Source of the DNA: Membranihabitans maritimus
GTDB lineage: Bacteria > Bacteroidota > Bacteroidia > Chitinophagales > Saprospiraceae
DNA: 64,000 nucleotides
Direction: 5' to 3'
NCBI RefSeq assembly: GCF_021729145.1
Contig: NZ_JAJSLW010000009.1
Location: forward strand, 1 to 64,000
In this document: positions 52,938 to 62,702 of the stretch, piece by piece
How positions within the stretch are numbered: the first letter of the stretch is position 1
How the letters are laid out: every line of letters starts with the position of its first letter
Notes under the pieces: generated by a model
Told to the model about the DNA's origin: nothing
Databases searched by the model: none
What the model saw: the letters and a program-made list of their open reading frames with translations, nothing else
Translations under genes and position numbers: made by a program

Positions 52938-53206
52938 TGAGAGAAGAATTTTTACATAAATTGTGTTGTCCCCAGGACAAAAGTGACCTTGAATTAGAAG
53001 TTTTTGTAAGAGATACTGAATCATCGATTATTGAAGGGATGTTGACTTGCCCTGAATGTGAGAGATTTTATCCCATTGTACAGGGAGTACCGATAATGAC
53101 TCCGGATGAGTATCGACAACGAAAGCTGGAAGAACCAATTTTGAAGAAATGGGGGTTACGCTTGAACGATAGCAGTAAAAAGTTTGAATTATTGGAAGAA
53201 GGGTAG
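52937..53206 (+). CDS. Trm112-like zinc-ribbon small protein
   Basis: The 89-residue protein reads EFLHKLCCPQDKSDLELEVF..GMLTCPECERFYPIVQGVPIMTPDEYR, a Trm112 (YcaR-type) pattern with the family's late YPI..GVPI(L/M) motif. The first metal pair is CC rather than C-x-x-C and the second is CPEC, so zinc binding may be altered. Trm112 proteins stabilise or activate methyltransferases; the methyltransferase at the head of this operon is the obvious partner. Start and previous stop overlap as TAATG. Confidence 0.78.
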   Translation: MREEFLHKLCCPQDKSDLELEVFVRDTESSIIEGMLTCPECERFYPIVQGVPIMTPDEYRQRKLEEPILKKWGLRLNDSSKKFELLEEG

Positions 53207-53387
53207 ACAATTGGTCAATCATGCAATCTTCAATAAGTCTATGACCAATCTTTCAATCCAACAATGTTCAATCGCACAAATCTTCAATTCCTTCTGCCCG
53301 GGGAAGAAGGATGCAGCAAGGATTGGGAGAGGGTGCTGTTACTTTCAAATTGGGAAAGGCTACGATTTACCCTAATCTGCGATAAAT

Positions 53388-53428
53388 AAAAAAGGGCTCT
53401 TTCAAAGGTATTAGCTTCAAAAAAGCCC
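53388..53428 (-). terminator. intrinsic terminator of the proline operon
   Basis: On the minus strand GGGCT-T-TTT (from 53428) pairs with AAA-G-AGCCC (ending 53394, one mismatch) and runs into six Ts (53393-53388). It lies 23 bases after the proA stop. It can also form a weaker stem on the plus strand for the TPP operon. Confidence 0.65.
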
Positions 53429-53450
53429 ATAAATATTCTTGACAATTTAA

Positions 53451-54650
53451 TTATTCCCGGATCTGACCATCTCCAAATACATAATATTTGTTGGTCACTA
53501 ATTGTTCTAATCCCAGTGGACCTCGGTGGTGTAATTTATCCGTACTGATAGCTAATTCAGCGCCGACCCCCATTTGGCCACCATCTGTGAATCGAGTGGA
53601 AGCATTATGGTAAACGGCAGCACCATCAATTTGCTCCATAAAGTTAAGTGCATCATTTTTATCTGAAGTCATTATTGTAGCTGAATGACCTCCAGAATAC
53701 TTGTTGATTTTGTCAATCGCTTCGTTCAAGCTGCTTACAGCTCCGATACAACTTTTAAGCGCAAGGAATTCTTCGTACCAGGTATCTTCATTTGGAATTG
53801 TAGAAAGGTCACCCAATACATTGTGTACGTTGTCGTCAACCAAAATTTCCACCTTATTGTCTTCCAGTGCTTTTCTAAGCTCTTTAAGACGATTTTCGTA
53901 GTCGGGAAGGTTCTTATTTACAAGAATTTTATCCAGAGCATTACAGGCTGAGATTTTATGGGTTTTAGCATTGACCACAACGTTCAGGGTTTTGTCCCAG
54001 TCAGCGTCTTCAGCAACGTATAGGAAATTATTTCCCCGTCCACTTACCAAAACGGGACATTCTGCATGTTCTTTGACAAAGGCTATAAGCCTTTCTCCTC
54101 CCCGGGGTACAATAAGGTCTAACCTCTCAGTTGGATTTTTTAAGAATTCTTGTGTTTCTTGCCTGTTAAATGTCAACAAGTGTATCCAATCTGTAGAAAG
54201 CCCGTTTTCTTTCAATGCTTCGTGCCAACAATCGACCAGAACAAGATTGCTGTTTTTGGCTTCTTTCCCTCCTTTAAGAAGTATTTTGCTATTAGCTTTA
54301 AATGCCAGTACTGCAGCTTCTATGGTAACATCAGGTCTGGATTCATAAATGATCATTATTGTGCCAAAAGGTGCTGTCCTGTTTGTTATTTCAAGTCCGT
54401 TCTCCAGATTAACAGTTGATTTTATTTTGCCGACGGGATCATCCTGTTCCATGACTTCTTTTACGGCCTGGATCATCCCGTCTATTTTTTTGTCATCTAC
54501 AATCAGGCGATCATACATGGCTCTGTCTGATTTGTCAAACGAGTCCAGATCCTTTTTATTAGCATTTATTATTTTATCTCTATCCCTGTCCAGAATTTTC
54601 ATCATGGATTTGAGGGTATTATTTTTTACTTCAGTCTGAATAAGTTTCAT
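53451..54650 (-). CDS. proA: glutamate-5-semialdehyde dehydrogenase
   Basis: This 399-residue gamma-glutamyl phosphate reductase has RTAPFGTIMIIYESRPDVTIEAA, SKILLKGGKEAKNSN, LDLIVPRGGERLIAF, the catalytic Cys in ISACNALDKILV and RFTDGGQMGVGAELAISTDKLHHRGP. It reduces glutamyl 5-phosphate with NADPH in proline synthesis. It follows proB by 13 bases; gene order is proC-proB-proA. Confidence 0.96.
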   Translation of the reverse strand: MKLIQTEVKNNTLKSMMKILDRDRDKIINANKKDLDSFDKSDRAMYDRLIVDDKKIDGMIQAVKEVMEQDDPVGKIKSTVNLENGLEITNRTAPFGTIMIIYESRPDVTIEAAVLAFKANSKILLKGGKEAKNSNLVLVDCWHEALKENGLSTDWIHLLTFNRQETQEFLKNPTERLDLIVPRGGERLIAFVKEHAECPVLVSGRGNNFLYVAEDADWDKTLNVVVNAKTHKISACNALDKILVNKNLPDYENRLKELRKALEDNKVEILVDDNVHNVLGDLSTIPNEDTWYEEFLALKSCIGAVSSLNEAIDKINKYSGGHSATIMTSDKNDALNFMEQIDGAAVYHNASTRFTDGGQMGVGAELAISTDKLHHRGPLGLEQLVTNKYYVFGDGQIRE

Positions 54651-54663
54651 TATGTAAATTTTA

Positions 54664-55434
54664 TTACCTAGTAATTTTTGTTCCTACATTTTTTCCATTG
54701 ACAATATCGATGATAATATTTTCGGTATTGCCGTTTGCTATGTATGTCGTTATATTTTTTGAAGCAGTATGTTTGGCTATTTTTAATTTAGATTCCATTC
54801 CACCACGGCCTTCAGCCTCTCCTTTTTCATTTTTTTGAATGTATTTTTCAACATCGTGATGAATCTTGACATTCTTAATTATTTCAGTATCATCGGCATC
54901 AGGATGTCCTGTATATAAACCGTCTATATCCGTCAGGATAATTAACATATCAGCCTGTATTAATTCTGCTACCAGACTCGCTAATTCATCGTTATCGGAG
55001 AACATGGACCTGGTCACAGATACGGCATCATCTTCATTTGCAATAGGTACTACTCCCTCTCCTAACAATCCTTCGTAACAATTGATCATATTTTCACGGT
55101 GCATTCCAGGATTAAAATCTCTTTTGGTAGCCAATACCTGTGCACATTTCATTCCGTAGTCCCGAAAAAAGTTATAATATAATCGCATCATTCTGGGTTG
55201 GCCGATGGCCGAAAACACTTGTCTTCTTTTAGTTGGGTCCTCAGTGTTGCATTCACCGAGAACTTCTTTTCCTGCAATGACGGATCCCGAAGATATAAGG
55301 ACGCTCATAACATCTTCTTCGTATAATTCTGCAACTTGCCTGACCAGTCCGCGTAATACCGGTCTTACGATCCGGTTATCCCGATTGGTCATTACATTCG
55401 TACCCACCTTAATGACTATCCTTTTTTTGTACAT
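54664..55434 (-). CDS. proB: glutamate 5-kinase, PUA-less
   Basis: The 256-residue protein has the amino-acid-kinase fold: RIVIKVGTNVMT, VLISSGSVIAGKEVLGE, VPIANEDDAVSV, DNDELASLVAELIQADMLIILTDIDGLYTGHPD and GRGGMESKLKIAKHTASKN. It ends where the kinase domain ends, so the C-terminal PUA domain of E. coli ProB (about 100 residues) is absent, as in many Bacteroidota. It catalyses the first, proline-inhibited step; feedback may differ without PUA. Confidence 0.95.
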   Translation of the reverse strand: MYKKRIVIKVGTNVMTNRDNRIVRPVLRGLVRQVAELYEEDVMSVLISSGSVIAGKEVLGECNTEDPTKRRQVFSAIGQPRMMRLYYNFFRDYGMKCAQVLATKRDFNPGMHRENMINCYEGLLGEGVVPIANEDDAVSVTRSMFSDNDELASLVAELIQADMLIILTDIDGLYTGHPDADDTEIIKNVKIHHDVEKYIQKNEKGEAEGRGGMESKLKIAKHTASKNITTYIANGNTENIIIDIVNGKNVGTKITR

Positions 55435-55460
55435 ATATATTTAAATTTAAATATTAAAAG

Positions 55461-56261
55461 TTATTTACCGAGCTCTTCAGCACGATTATAGGCTGCAAAT
55501 GCGGCTTCTTTGATAAATTTTCCAACATTGTTACTTTCCAGGGAATCCAAAGCAGCTCGGGTAGTTCCCCCTTTCGATGCGACTCTGTCCATCCATTCTT
55601 CAGGTGAAAGATCAAACTTACTATATAACTCAGTAGCTCCCTCAAAAGTTTGTTTTACAAGTAGCTTTGCTTCTTCTGATGAAAATCCCATATTGAGTGC
55701 TGCATCAATCATTCCCTGCATGAAATAAAAAACATATGCCGGGCCACTTCCGGAAATACCTGTAGAAGCATCAATAAATTTTTCATTTTTAACCGCAAGG
55801 GATATTCCCGTAGTATCCAATAGTTTTTTAACAGATTCTAATTCTACCTTGGATACTTTATCAGATCCGGTAAAAGAAGTTAATCCTTTTCCTACTTGTG
55901 CAGGAAGATTGGGCATGGTTCTTACTACCTTGCTGATCCCCAGGAGATCTTGTATGGTTTTTATAGTAACTCCAGCCATTAGAGATACGAATATCTGGTC
56001 ATCTCTAACCCGATCTTTAATGCTGGCAAAAAGATCTTTTGCATGGTATGGCTTTACAGCTATTAAAACAATATCTGCTTTTTCGATGCAATCTTCAATT
56101 TTATCGTATACATCAAAATAATCTAGCTTTTTGAGAGATTCAATTTTATCAGGAGCAGCATCCATAATCATCAGATCCTCTTGTTTAACTGTTTTCGATT
56201 CTGCAATACCTGTGGCATATGTTAATCCCATATTACCCGCTCCGATAACTAATACTTTCAT
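55461..56261 (-). CDS. proC: pyrroline-5-carboxylate reductase
   Basis: The 266-residue enzyme starts KVLVIGAGNMGLTYATGI, has VLIAVKPYHAKDLFASI, SLMAGVTIKTIQDLLG, VRTMPNLPAQVGKGLTSF, GSGPAYVFYFMQGM and the terminal dimer motif MDRVASKGGTTRAALDSLE. It reduces pyrroline-5-carboxylate to proline. It is the first gene of proC-proB-proA, so all steps from glutamate to proline are encoded here. Confidence 0.96.
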   Translation of the reverse strand: MKVLVIGAGNMGLTYATGIAESKTVKQEDLMIMDAAPDKIESLKKLDYFDVYDKIEDCIEKADIVLIAVKPYHAKDLFASIKDRVRDDQIFVSLMAGVTIKTIQDLLGISKVVRTMPNLPAQVGKGLTSFTGSDKVSKVELESVKKLLDTTGISLAVKNEKFIDASTGISGSGPAYVFYFMQGMIDAALNMGFSSEEAKLLVKQTFEGATELYSKFDLSPEEWMDRVASKGGTTRAALDSLESNNVGKFIKEAAFAAYNRAEELGK

Positions 56262-56687
56262 TTTAATAGGTTTTGATTTGTTTTTGAGTTTTTATAATGA
56301 CCACTTTCTGACATTATAATTAATTTTTTTGTAATAAAGGGCGCAAATATCATGCGTGAGGCTGGTAAATGTAATTTGAATTGGTATTATTCCGATCTAA
56401 ATTTCTTTTATATGCATGGCAGGATCGGAGCTAAAATTTAAAAAGTACTATACAATATTCAGTGATTAAATTATTGATATTTAGTGATTTATAAGTGTGT
56501 TGCTAATCCGTGTTGCTAGCGAATATTTCCCAATAAAATTTTACCAGTGTTAAAATATAGTAATTTTTTAAAATTAAATTTTTGTTTTTCAGCCAAAGCG
56601 TCTTAAATCGGAAATTATGTCAGGTAATAGTATAATGGTGACTAAAATATGCCAAATTGATAGATTTGCTGGACGGGACTTTTCTAT
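56262..56687. other. intergenic, 426 bp upstream of proC
   Basis: It contains the promoter region of the proline operon. A short direct repeat GTGTTGCTA occurs twice 5 bases apart near 56497-56519, and two AT-rich stretches follow. No gene or RNA was recognised. Confidence 0.45.
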
Positions 56688-57269
56688 TTATTCCATTTCC
56701 GAAATAGTTTGAAATTCACTTTTCGTGAGTCGGTATTGAATTAGATCGAAATATTTTTCCCCTTTTTTAATATGGTCTTTCAATACGCCCTCACGGACCA
56801 TACCGTTTTTGCGCATAACTTTCCCGGACGCTTCATTGTGCGCAAGGTAAGTAGCAAATATTTTATGCAGAAGAAGGTCTTCAAAACAAAAGCGGATGAT
56901 CCGGGCTAAAACTTCCGTTGCATATCCCTTATTCCAATAGGGTACCCCTACCCAGTAGCCAATTTCAGCATTATTGAATTTTTGGTTGATTTTCAAACTA
57001 ATAGCACCCATTAGAGTCAGATAATGTTTTGTACGAATGGCAAATGTGATTTGTGTATTTTTTTTGTATCCTTCATAAATACCGTTTATCCAATTCGTGG
57101 CATCCTGTATTGTATAAGAGGACGGTATATTCAATGTGGTTTCTGCAATTTTGGGATGGCCGGCCAAGTCTTTAATGGCATTAATATCGCTGTACAGAAC
57201 CTGATTTAAAACCAATCTTTCTGTTGAAAGAACCGGAAAACTTGCGTGGTTTAACCTTTGAATACCCAT
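56688..57269 (-). CDS. GNAT N-acetyltransferase (RimJ/RimL-like)
   Basis: The product of about 193 residues has the RimJ/RimL layout: LSTERLVLNQVLYSDINAIKDLAG, ITFAIRTKHYLTLMGAISLKI, AEIGYWVGVPYWNKGYATEVLARIIRFCFEDLLLHKI with the acetyl-CoA pyrophosphate loop, NEASGKVMRKNGMVREGVLKDH and YRLTKSEF. It acetylates an amino group of an unknown protein or small molecule. I prefer ATG 57269 over the TTG at 57278. Confidence 0.88.
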   Translation of the reverse strand: MGIQRLNHASFPVLSTERLVLNQVLYSDINAIKDLAGHPKIAETTLNIPSSYTIQDATNWINGIYEGYKKNTQITFAIRTKHYLTLMGAISLKINQKFNNAEIGYWVGVPYWNKGYATEVLARIIRFCFEDLLLHKIFATYLAHNEASGKVMRKNGMVREGVLKDHIKKGEKYFDLIQYRLTKSEFQTISEME

Positions 57270-57419
57270 CGTTTCCAAATCAATTCTTTTTTCTAAGATA
57301 TTACTTTGAAAATAATTTTAACCTGCTTATCTAAAATTTCTTATGAGAAATTTATGAATAATTGTGATCATGATAGAACTCATAGAAAAGTATCATTTAA
57401 ATTTTTACTCGATTTCAGG

Positions 57420-58049
57420 TTATACAGTAAGTGAATTGATTTTTTCCATAATGGCATTAGTTATTGATTTTGGGGGATTTGTTCCGTCTACTATAAAAAT
57501 TTCCTCTTGATTTTTGAGCTTATTAATGGCTTCAAGGTATTTGTCCCTTACATTTTGCAAATTTTCGAAGGTCTCATACAATTCAATGGACTCTCTGGTT
57601 TTTTGGAGTCGATTCATACTCGTTGCGGGGTCGATATCTACATAGATGTTTAAGTCAGGCCTTTTTAGTTCGGCGCTCATAGCATTGGCCTGGATGACCC
57701 AGTCTAAAGGAACATGGACACCCTGATAAGCGTAAGATGAAAAATAATACCTGTCGGTAATTACTGTGTAACCTTCAGTCAGTTTTGTAATGATACCCTC
57801 ATTTTTATCCAGCAAATGGTTTAATCGGTCAGCTACAAATAACCCGGCTATGACTTTGTGGTCAAGTTCAATTTTGTGGGTAAAAGCATCCCTGATAATC
57901 TGTCCAATCCTGCTCTTCGTAGGTTCACATGTGGAGTATATTTTATGACCTTTCTCCTGTAATGCTTCTGATAATAATTTTAACTGCGTGCTTTTCCCAC
58001 TTCCATCAATCCCTTCAAGGGCTATAAAAAAGTTCTTATGCTTGTTCAT
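57420..58049 (-). CDS. tmk: thymidylate kinase
   Basis: The 209-residue kinase has P-loop FFIALEGIDGSGKSTQLKLL, CEPTKSRIGQIIR, LFVADRLNHL, the DR(Y/H) motif VITDRYYFSSYAYQG and PDLNIYVDIDPATSMNRL. It phosphorylates dTMP for DNA synthesis. It stands alone between the GNAT and SusD genes. Confidence 0.95.
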   Translation of the reverse strand: MNKHKNFFIALEGIDGSGKSTQLKLLSEALQEKGHKIYSTCEPTKSRIGQIIRDAFTHKIELDHKVIAGLFVADRLNHLLDKNEGIITKLTEGYTVITDRYYFSSYAYQGVHVPLDWVIQANAMSAELKRPDLNIYVDIDPATSMNRLQKTRESIELYETFENLQNVRDKYLEAINKLKNQEEIFIVDGTNPPKSITNAIMEKINSLTV

Positions 58050-58149
58050 GAATAATTTTTGCCAAAATAATGGGATGAAGATAGTGAAAAAGATAAAAGC
58101 AGGAAGTCAGATTCAGGCTTCCTTCTTCGGTCTTCTGGCTCCAATATAT

Positions 58150-59490
58150 CTATATCTCCGGATTATTCGGGGTATTCTCATTATTTTGCCTTTCATTTTC
58201 AGGATATGGATAGAAATTCCGGTTGCGTTCAGCTGTCAATGAGGGATCGGCAGAAGGTTGCGGACGTTCAAATCTGCGACTGTCCTCCAGACTCATCCCT
58301 GTAAGAAAGAGTTCCAATCTCCTGTTTTTATATATTTCATTAAGTAGGACCTGTTGGTCCCCTTCCGAGGTGAATTCATCAGGTAGACCTGCCCCGAGAC
58401 CATAAATATCTTCTGAGGGTTGTTTTTGTCTTACCCGGTTTATGTAATTTTCTGCTTGTTCCACTTCTCCTTTTCGGGCATATGCTTCCGCTAATATTAA
58501 CAAAACTTCACCTGGCCGATATACAGGTATTGGAGAAGTATTAGTATTGTAAAAAGGGGCAATCATTGTAGCTATAGGAAGGTTATTTAGGGAGTTCGCA
58601 GATTGGGTTTTGTCAATCCAGAATGAGATTCTCTGGTCTTCAGGATTTACTTTGAGTCCTTCAGGTAAACCAAAATCTGCCCTTGGGGCGTAACTGACTG
58701 TGCCATCGAACATTCCTATGAAGACAGGGTTTTGGTTTTGTCCGTCAAACTGGAATTCTGACTTTGAAGACAAATTCACTTGATTAGCAGTTTCTATTGC
58801 TGCATCATAATTGCCAAGGAATAGGTGATATCGCGCCAGGAGGAGCCTGCTTGAATTGAGTAAATCGATGCCAGGACTGACAATAGAATTAAATTCGTTG
58901 GTGAGTTGAGTCGATTGTAGTGAAGAAATGGAAGTGGTCAAAATATTAACAGCTTCATTGTATGCGTCTGTTCGATCACTGTAAACCGCCTCATTGTTGA
59001 CATTGTTTTCAATGGCAACCATATCAAAATGATTGGCCAGATCACCGAGACAAATTGCCCGGAAAAGGCCTCCCCATCCCTGAAGACCAGTTGCTGTACC
59101 GGGATCCATAGATACATTGTCTATATTTTCCAGTAAATCTTCTGCCATTCCCTTGGCTTTCATTATCCGGGTGAATAATCGCACAGTATATCCGTTTTCA
59201 CCGGATAGCCGTTGTCCTCCTGCTTCGAGCTCTTCAAGATTAGCAAACGTTGTCATAATAGCTGTTTCACGGGTAGTAACTGACGGGGTCAATATAGCGG
59301 ACCCCAACCCTAATGTTGAGTATGTTTGATTGATTCCTACAGCCAGGGCCAGCAGTCCATCCTTTGTATTAAGGACCTGGGTTTCAGTAGCGGCATTGGG
59401 ATTCGTAAGATCCAGGTCACATGAAGCGATGGACAGGGATAAAAAAGATAGAGTCAAGAAGGTGTATATTAGATTTTTCATGGCTGTCAT
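58150..59490 (-). CDS. SusD/RagB-like surface lipoprotein
   Basis: The 446-residue protein has a lipobox (LSIASC) and SusD features: LDLTNPNAATETQV after the anchor, helical TPR-like repeats, LLLARYHLFLGNYDAAIETANQV, VYRPGEVLLILAEAYARKGEVEQAENYINRVR and the ending typical of RagB. It forms the lid over the SusC barrel and captures glycans or peptides at the surface. The start may also be three codons in (59481). It lies directly after SusC. Confidence 0.9.
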   Translation of the reverse strand: MTAMKNLIYTFLTLSFLSLSIASCDLDLTNPNAATETQVLNTKDGLLALAVGINQTYSTLGLGSAILTPSVTTRETAIMTTFANLEELEAGGQRLSGENGYTVRLFTRIMKAKGMAEDLLENIDNVSMDPGTATGLQGWGGLFRAICLGDLANHFDMVAIENNVNNEAVYSDRTDAYNEAVNILTTSISSLQSTQLTNEFNSIVSPGIDLLNSSRLLLARYHLFLGNYDAAIETANQVNLSSKSEFQFDGQNQNPVFIGMFDGTVSYAPRADFGLPEGLKVNPEDQRISFWIDKTQSANSLNNLPIATMIAPFYNTNTSPIPVYRPGEVLLILAEAYARKGEVEQAENYINRVRQKQPSEDIYGLGAGLPDEFTSEGDQQVLLNEIYKNRRLELFLTGMSLEDSRRFERPQPSADPSLTAERNRNFYPYPENERQNNENTPNNPEI

Positions 59491-59492
59491 TT

Positions 59493-62438
59493 TTAGAATT
59501 TTGCGTTTATGGAAAAAATAAAAGACCTGGGAATGGGTACTTCATTAAAATCAAATCCCCGGACACCATTGGTTTGACCGGAAGCACTGGTTTCCGGATC
59601 CCAACCCGAATAACTGTCAAACGAGGCTATATTCCTTCCTATCAGGGAAAACGTAAGCCTGGACAACGCTGATTTGGGTGTGATGGAGTAACTCAACGAT
59701 AATTCCCTAATTTTGACGAAGGAACCGTCCTCGATGTACCGGTCCCAAATATTATACGCCACTAAGTTGTATCCTCGGGGCAATTCTCCTCTAACTTCCT
59801 GCGCATCCCTGAAACCACCACCAAAGTTGGGGTGACTGTTTACGCGGTCCGTAAAGTTGAATACATCAAAACCCTGAACAGCATCCAGTTGAAAACGGAA
59901 CGACCAATTTTGATAGGAGAGATTGTTGATAAATGAACCGGTCCAAGCCGGATTGGGATCACCTATGGTTTTACGGTCAATATTCCCGTTTTCATCAACC
60001 GCACGGGTGGGCAAACCATCGTCATCTAAAAGAATCTCTCCGTTTTCATTGCGTGCATAATAAAAACCGTCCAGAACTCCGAGGGGTTCCCCGTTCCTGG
60101 CTACGGAAACACCAAAACTTTTAGGAAGGGCGATTTGACCTCCTTCGATTCCGTCTACTTTGTTCCTGTTGGATGAAAAAGTTATAGAGTTTGTCCATTC
60201 AAAATCACCGGTTTTTACGGGTTGACTGCGAATTAACAATTCTACTCCTTTATTAGTCATATTTCCTACGTTTTCCAAACGTGTTTCGAATCCTGTGCTT
60301 GGAGCCAGGGTTCTAAGTAATAATAGATCCGTAACATCAACGTCATAATAGGAAAACTCTAATCCCAATCTGTTGTTAAAGAAACCCGCATCTATTCCAA
60401 ATTCTAATTCCCGCTGCCTTTCGGGTTTTAGTGTGGAATTCCCCAACCTTGCCGATGGCACGAGGCCTGTTTGTCCATTTATGGGCATAGGAGAGTAATT
60501 TGAAAGGCGTTCATAAGCTGAAAGCGCGGTTAGGTTTCCGGATTCACCATAAGATGCTCTCAACTTCAAACTACTTATAGGACTATTTGTAAGATTGAGG
60601 TCTTCAGAGATAAGATAAGACAATGATGCCTTGGGGTAAACCTGTGTCCTTTCATCGATTCCAAAAGTAGAGGCTGCATCAACGCGAATGGCCCCGGTGA
60701 CAAAAAACTTTTCATCATAGCCAAAGGTTTGTTGAACAAAAGCTCCCTGGATATTTCTTTTGGAATAATTATCACCTCTGCTGATAACTGTTCCCGCGTC
60801 TGTGGTATTGACTACCGGCGAGAGTTTATCAGCTGTCATAATCAACGTCCGGAGGTCGTCCGTTTGCAAAGTAAAGCCCATTTGGCTTATGGAATTAAGG
60901 TTACCAGTGGGGTTAAATACATACCTCAAATTCAGGTCTGCGTTAAGCAATTGCTTATTGGCTATGGCAGATCGTATCCATCCTGTGGGTTTGACGGTAG
61001 AACGAACGGGGATATATCCGTCTCCGGTTTGGGTATATTGGTCAAGCCCCAGGATCAGCTCTGTGCTAAATCCTGTAAAGGGAGTAGCTTTAAGCTGGAC
61101 ATTCCCCTGAAAGCGATTGGTTTTCTGAGCGAAATCAAAGGTATTAATTACTTCCAGAGGATTAGGGACAAATCCGGCCGGTGAGGTATAATTTCCATCG
61201 GCATCCGGCCTGGGATCATAATTATTATTGTTGAAATTGAAGCCGGTAAGGGCTCCGTAAACTTCGCTCAAACCACCGTTGGGTACTTCCGAACTATTAT
61301 TATGCGTGTAACCTAAGCCCAAACTCAGGGATAGCCAGCTGTTGAGGACCTGGTCGAGTGAAAGTCGAGAAGTATACCTCGTAAAGTCAGAATTATCTAT
61401 GATCCCTTCATTATATAGCGCAGACGCGGAGGCATAATACCTGGTATTCCCGCTGCCTCCCGATACGGAGATGTTGTTATTGGTCCCTACACCGGTTCGG
61501 AAAATCAAATCCTGCATATTGTATCTCTCCGTAGGGATCAGGTTGGGATTGTTGCTATTACCCGGTTCTTCGAATGCCATTGACTCCATATTCTCTTTAA
61601 TGGCTTTTCTGAGTTGGTTAACCTGGAAAGAAGTTTTGAAATTTATCGTAGGAGCTCCTGTTTGTCCTCTTTTGGTAAATATTTGAACAACCCCATTACT
61701 GGCACGGGAACCGTATATAGCTGCCGCTGCGGCTCCTTTTATAATTTCTATGTTTTCAATATCAGCCGGGTTAAGATCGACCAGTCGATTTTGTGTGTAT
61801 CCACCGAGATCCAGTAATTCCAGGGAACTATTATCTACTATAACACCATCAATTATATATAGAGGGTCCGAGCTGCCCAATACGGTACTGTTACCACGGA
61901 GCGTTATACTAATACCACCGGCAGGGTTTCCCGAATTTTGATTAACCAGGGCACCAGGTAATTTTCCTGATAATGCCTGGTCTATCCCTGTAGCTCCGGT
62001 TTTTTCAAGTTCTTCAGCGGCAACCGTAGAAACGGCATTTCCCAAATTCTTCTTCGCAGTAGCTCCGGAAGTACCGGTTATAACCACTTCGTCCATTTTT
62101 AAAAAATCTTCAGACAATTGGGCATCTTCGCTAAAAGAATTATTTTCGGAAGTGATAGTAATACTTCTGGTTTTCGTGCTGTACCCAATGTAAGAAAACA
62201 CCAGGTTGTAAGTCCCTTCAGGAAGGGAGCCCTCCAGACTATATGATCCATCTATATCCGTAGAATTCCCGTATGGGTGATTTTCAATTTGTGCTGTAGC
62301 ACCTATTAATGGAGTACCTTCTGTATCCGTTATTTTACCTTGAATAGCCCATGAAATTTCCTGGGCATACATCCCCGATAATATTGCGGTGAATAATAAT
62401 GTCGAGAATGCATTGCGTATACCAATAGAGTTGATCAT
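59493..62438 (-). CDS. SusC/RagA-like TonB-dependent receptor
   Basis: The product of about 981 residues has a signal peptide (..SGMYAQ), a carboxypeptidase-regulatory-like domain (about residues 30-110: GKITDTEGTPLIGATAQIE), a TonB-box/plug region (MDEVVITGTSG; IDQALSGKLPGALVNQNSGNPAG; DPLYIIDGVIVDN; IENIEIIKGAAAAAIYGSRASNG, the SusC signature) and a 22-strand barrel ending in Phe. It imports a large substrate driven by TonB. The substrate is unknown. I prefer the ATG at 62438; a TTG at 62456 opens six codons earlier. Confidence 0.95.
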   Translation of the reverse strand: MINSIGIRNAFSTLLFTAILSGMYAQEISWAIQGKITDTEGTPLIGATAQIENHPYGNSTDIDGSYSLEGSLPEGTYNLVFSYIGYSTKTRSITITSENNSFSEDAQLSEDFLKMDEVVITGTSGATAKKNLGNAVSTVAAEELEKTGATGIDQALSGKLPGALVNQNSGNPAGGISITLRGNSTVLGSSDPLYIIDGVIVDNSSLELLDLGGYTQNRLVDLNPADIENIEIIKGAAAAAIYGSRASNGVVQIFTKRGQTGAPTINFKTSFQVNQLRKAIKENMESMAFEEPGNSNNPNLIPTERYNMQDLIFRTGVGTNNNISVSGGSGNTRYYASASALYNEGIIDNSDFTRYTSRLSLDQVLNSWLSLSLGLGYTHNNSSEVPNGGLSEVYGALTGFNFNNNNYDPRPDADGNYTSPAGFVPNPLEVINTFDFAQKTNRFQGNVQLKATPFTGFSTELILGLDQYTQTGDGYIPVRSTVKPTGWIRSAIANKQLLNADLNLRYVFNPTGNLNSISQMGFTLQTDDLRTLIMTADKLSPVVNTTDAGTVISRGDNYSKRNIQGAFVQQTFGYDEKFFVTGAIRVDAASTFGIDERTQVYPKASLSYLISEDLNLTNSPISSLKLRASYGESGNLTALSAYERLSNYSPMPINGQTGLVPSARLGNSTLKPERQRELEFGIDAGFFNNRLGLEFSYYDVDVTDLLLLRTLAPSTGFETRLENVGNMTNKGVELLIRSQPVKTGDFEWTNSITFSSNRNKVDGIEGGQIALPKSFGVSVARNGEPLGVLDGFYYARNENGEILLDDDGLPTRAVDENGNIDRKTIGDPNPAWTGSFINNLSYQNWSFRFQLDAVQGFDVFNFTDRVNSHPNFGGGFRDAQEVRGELPRGYNLVAYNIWDRYIEDGSFVKIRELSLSYSITPKSALSRLTFSLIGRNIASFDSYSGWDPETSASGQTNGVRGFDFNEVPIPRSFIFSINAKF

Positions 62439-62702
62439 AATACAATCTTTTTTCAATTAAGTGAGCTAATTCCAAAGAGTAATTTATCCTGTCCTATAAT
62501 TATAAATTTAATAATTTTTAGATTTAAATAACAATTTTAACAATTTGTGAATTTCAATTCAAATTTGGTGTGACTTATTACTAATCTTGTAAAAGAATCA
62601 TGTAGTCGAGAATTAGAAGTGGAGTTCTAGCTGTAATACAACCATAAATTAGTAACTTACCTAAACAGAAAGTAATATATCTATATATACATAATCCGTT
62701 CA

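Noticed and set aside
56497-56519. GTGTTGCTA direct repeat as a CRISPR-like or iteron element
   Set aside because: Only two copies of 9 bases; no array and no associated genes.
58150-62438. A full polysaccharide utilisation locus around SusC/SusD
   Set aside because: No glycosidase, sulfatase, lyase or SusR/ECF regulator is adjacent; the GH43-like gene is 54 kb away. It is safer to call a receptor pair of unknown substrate.
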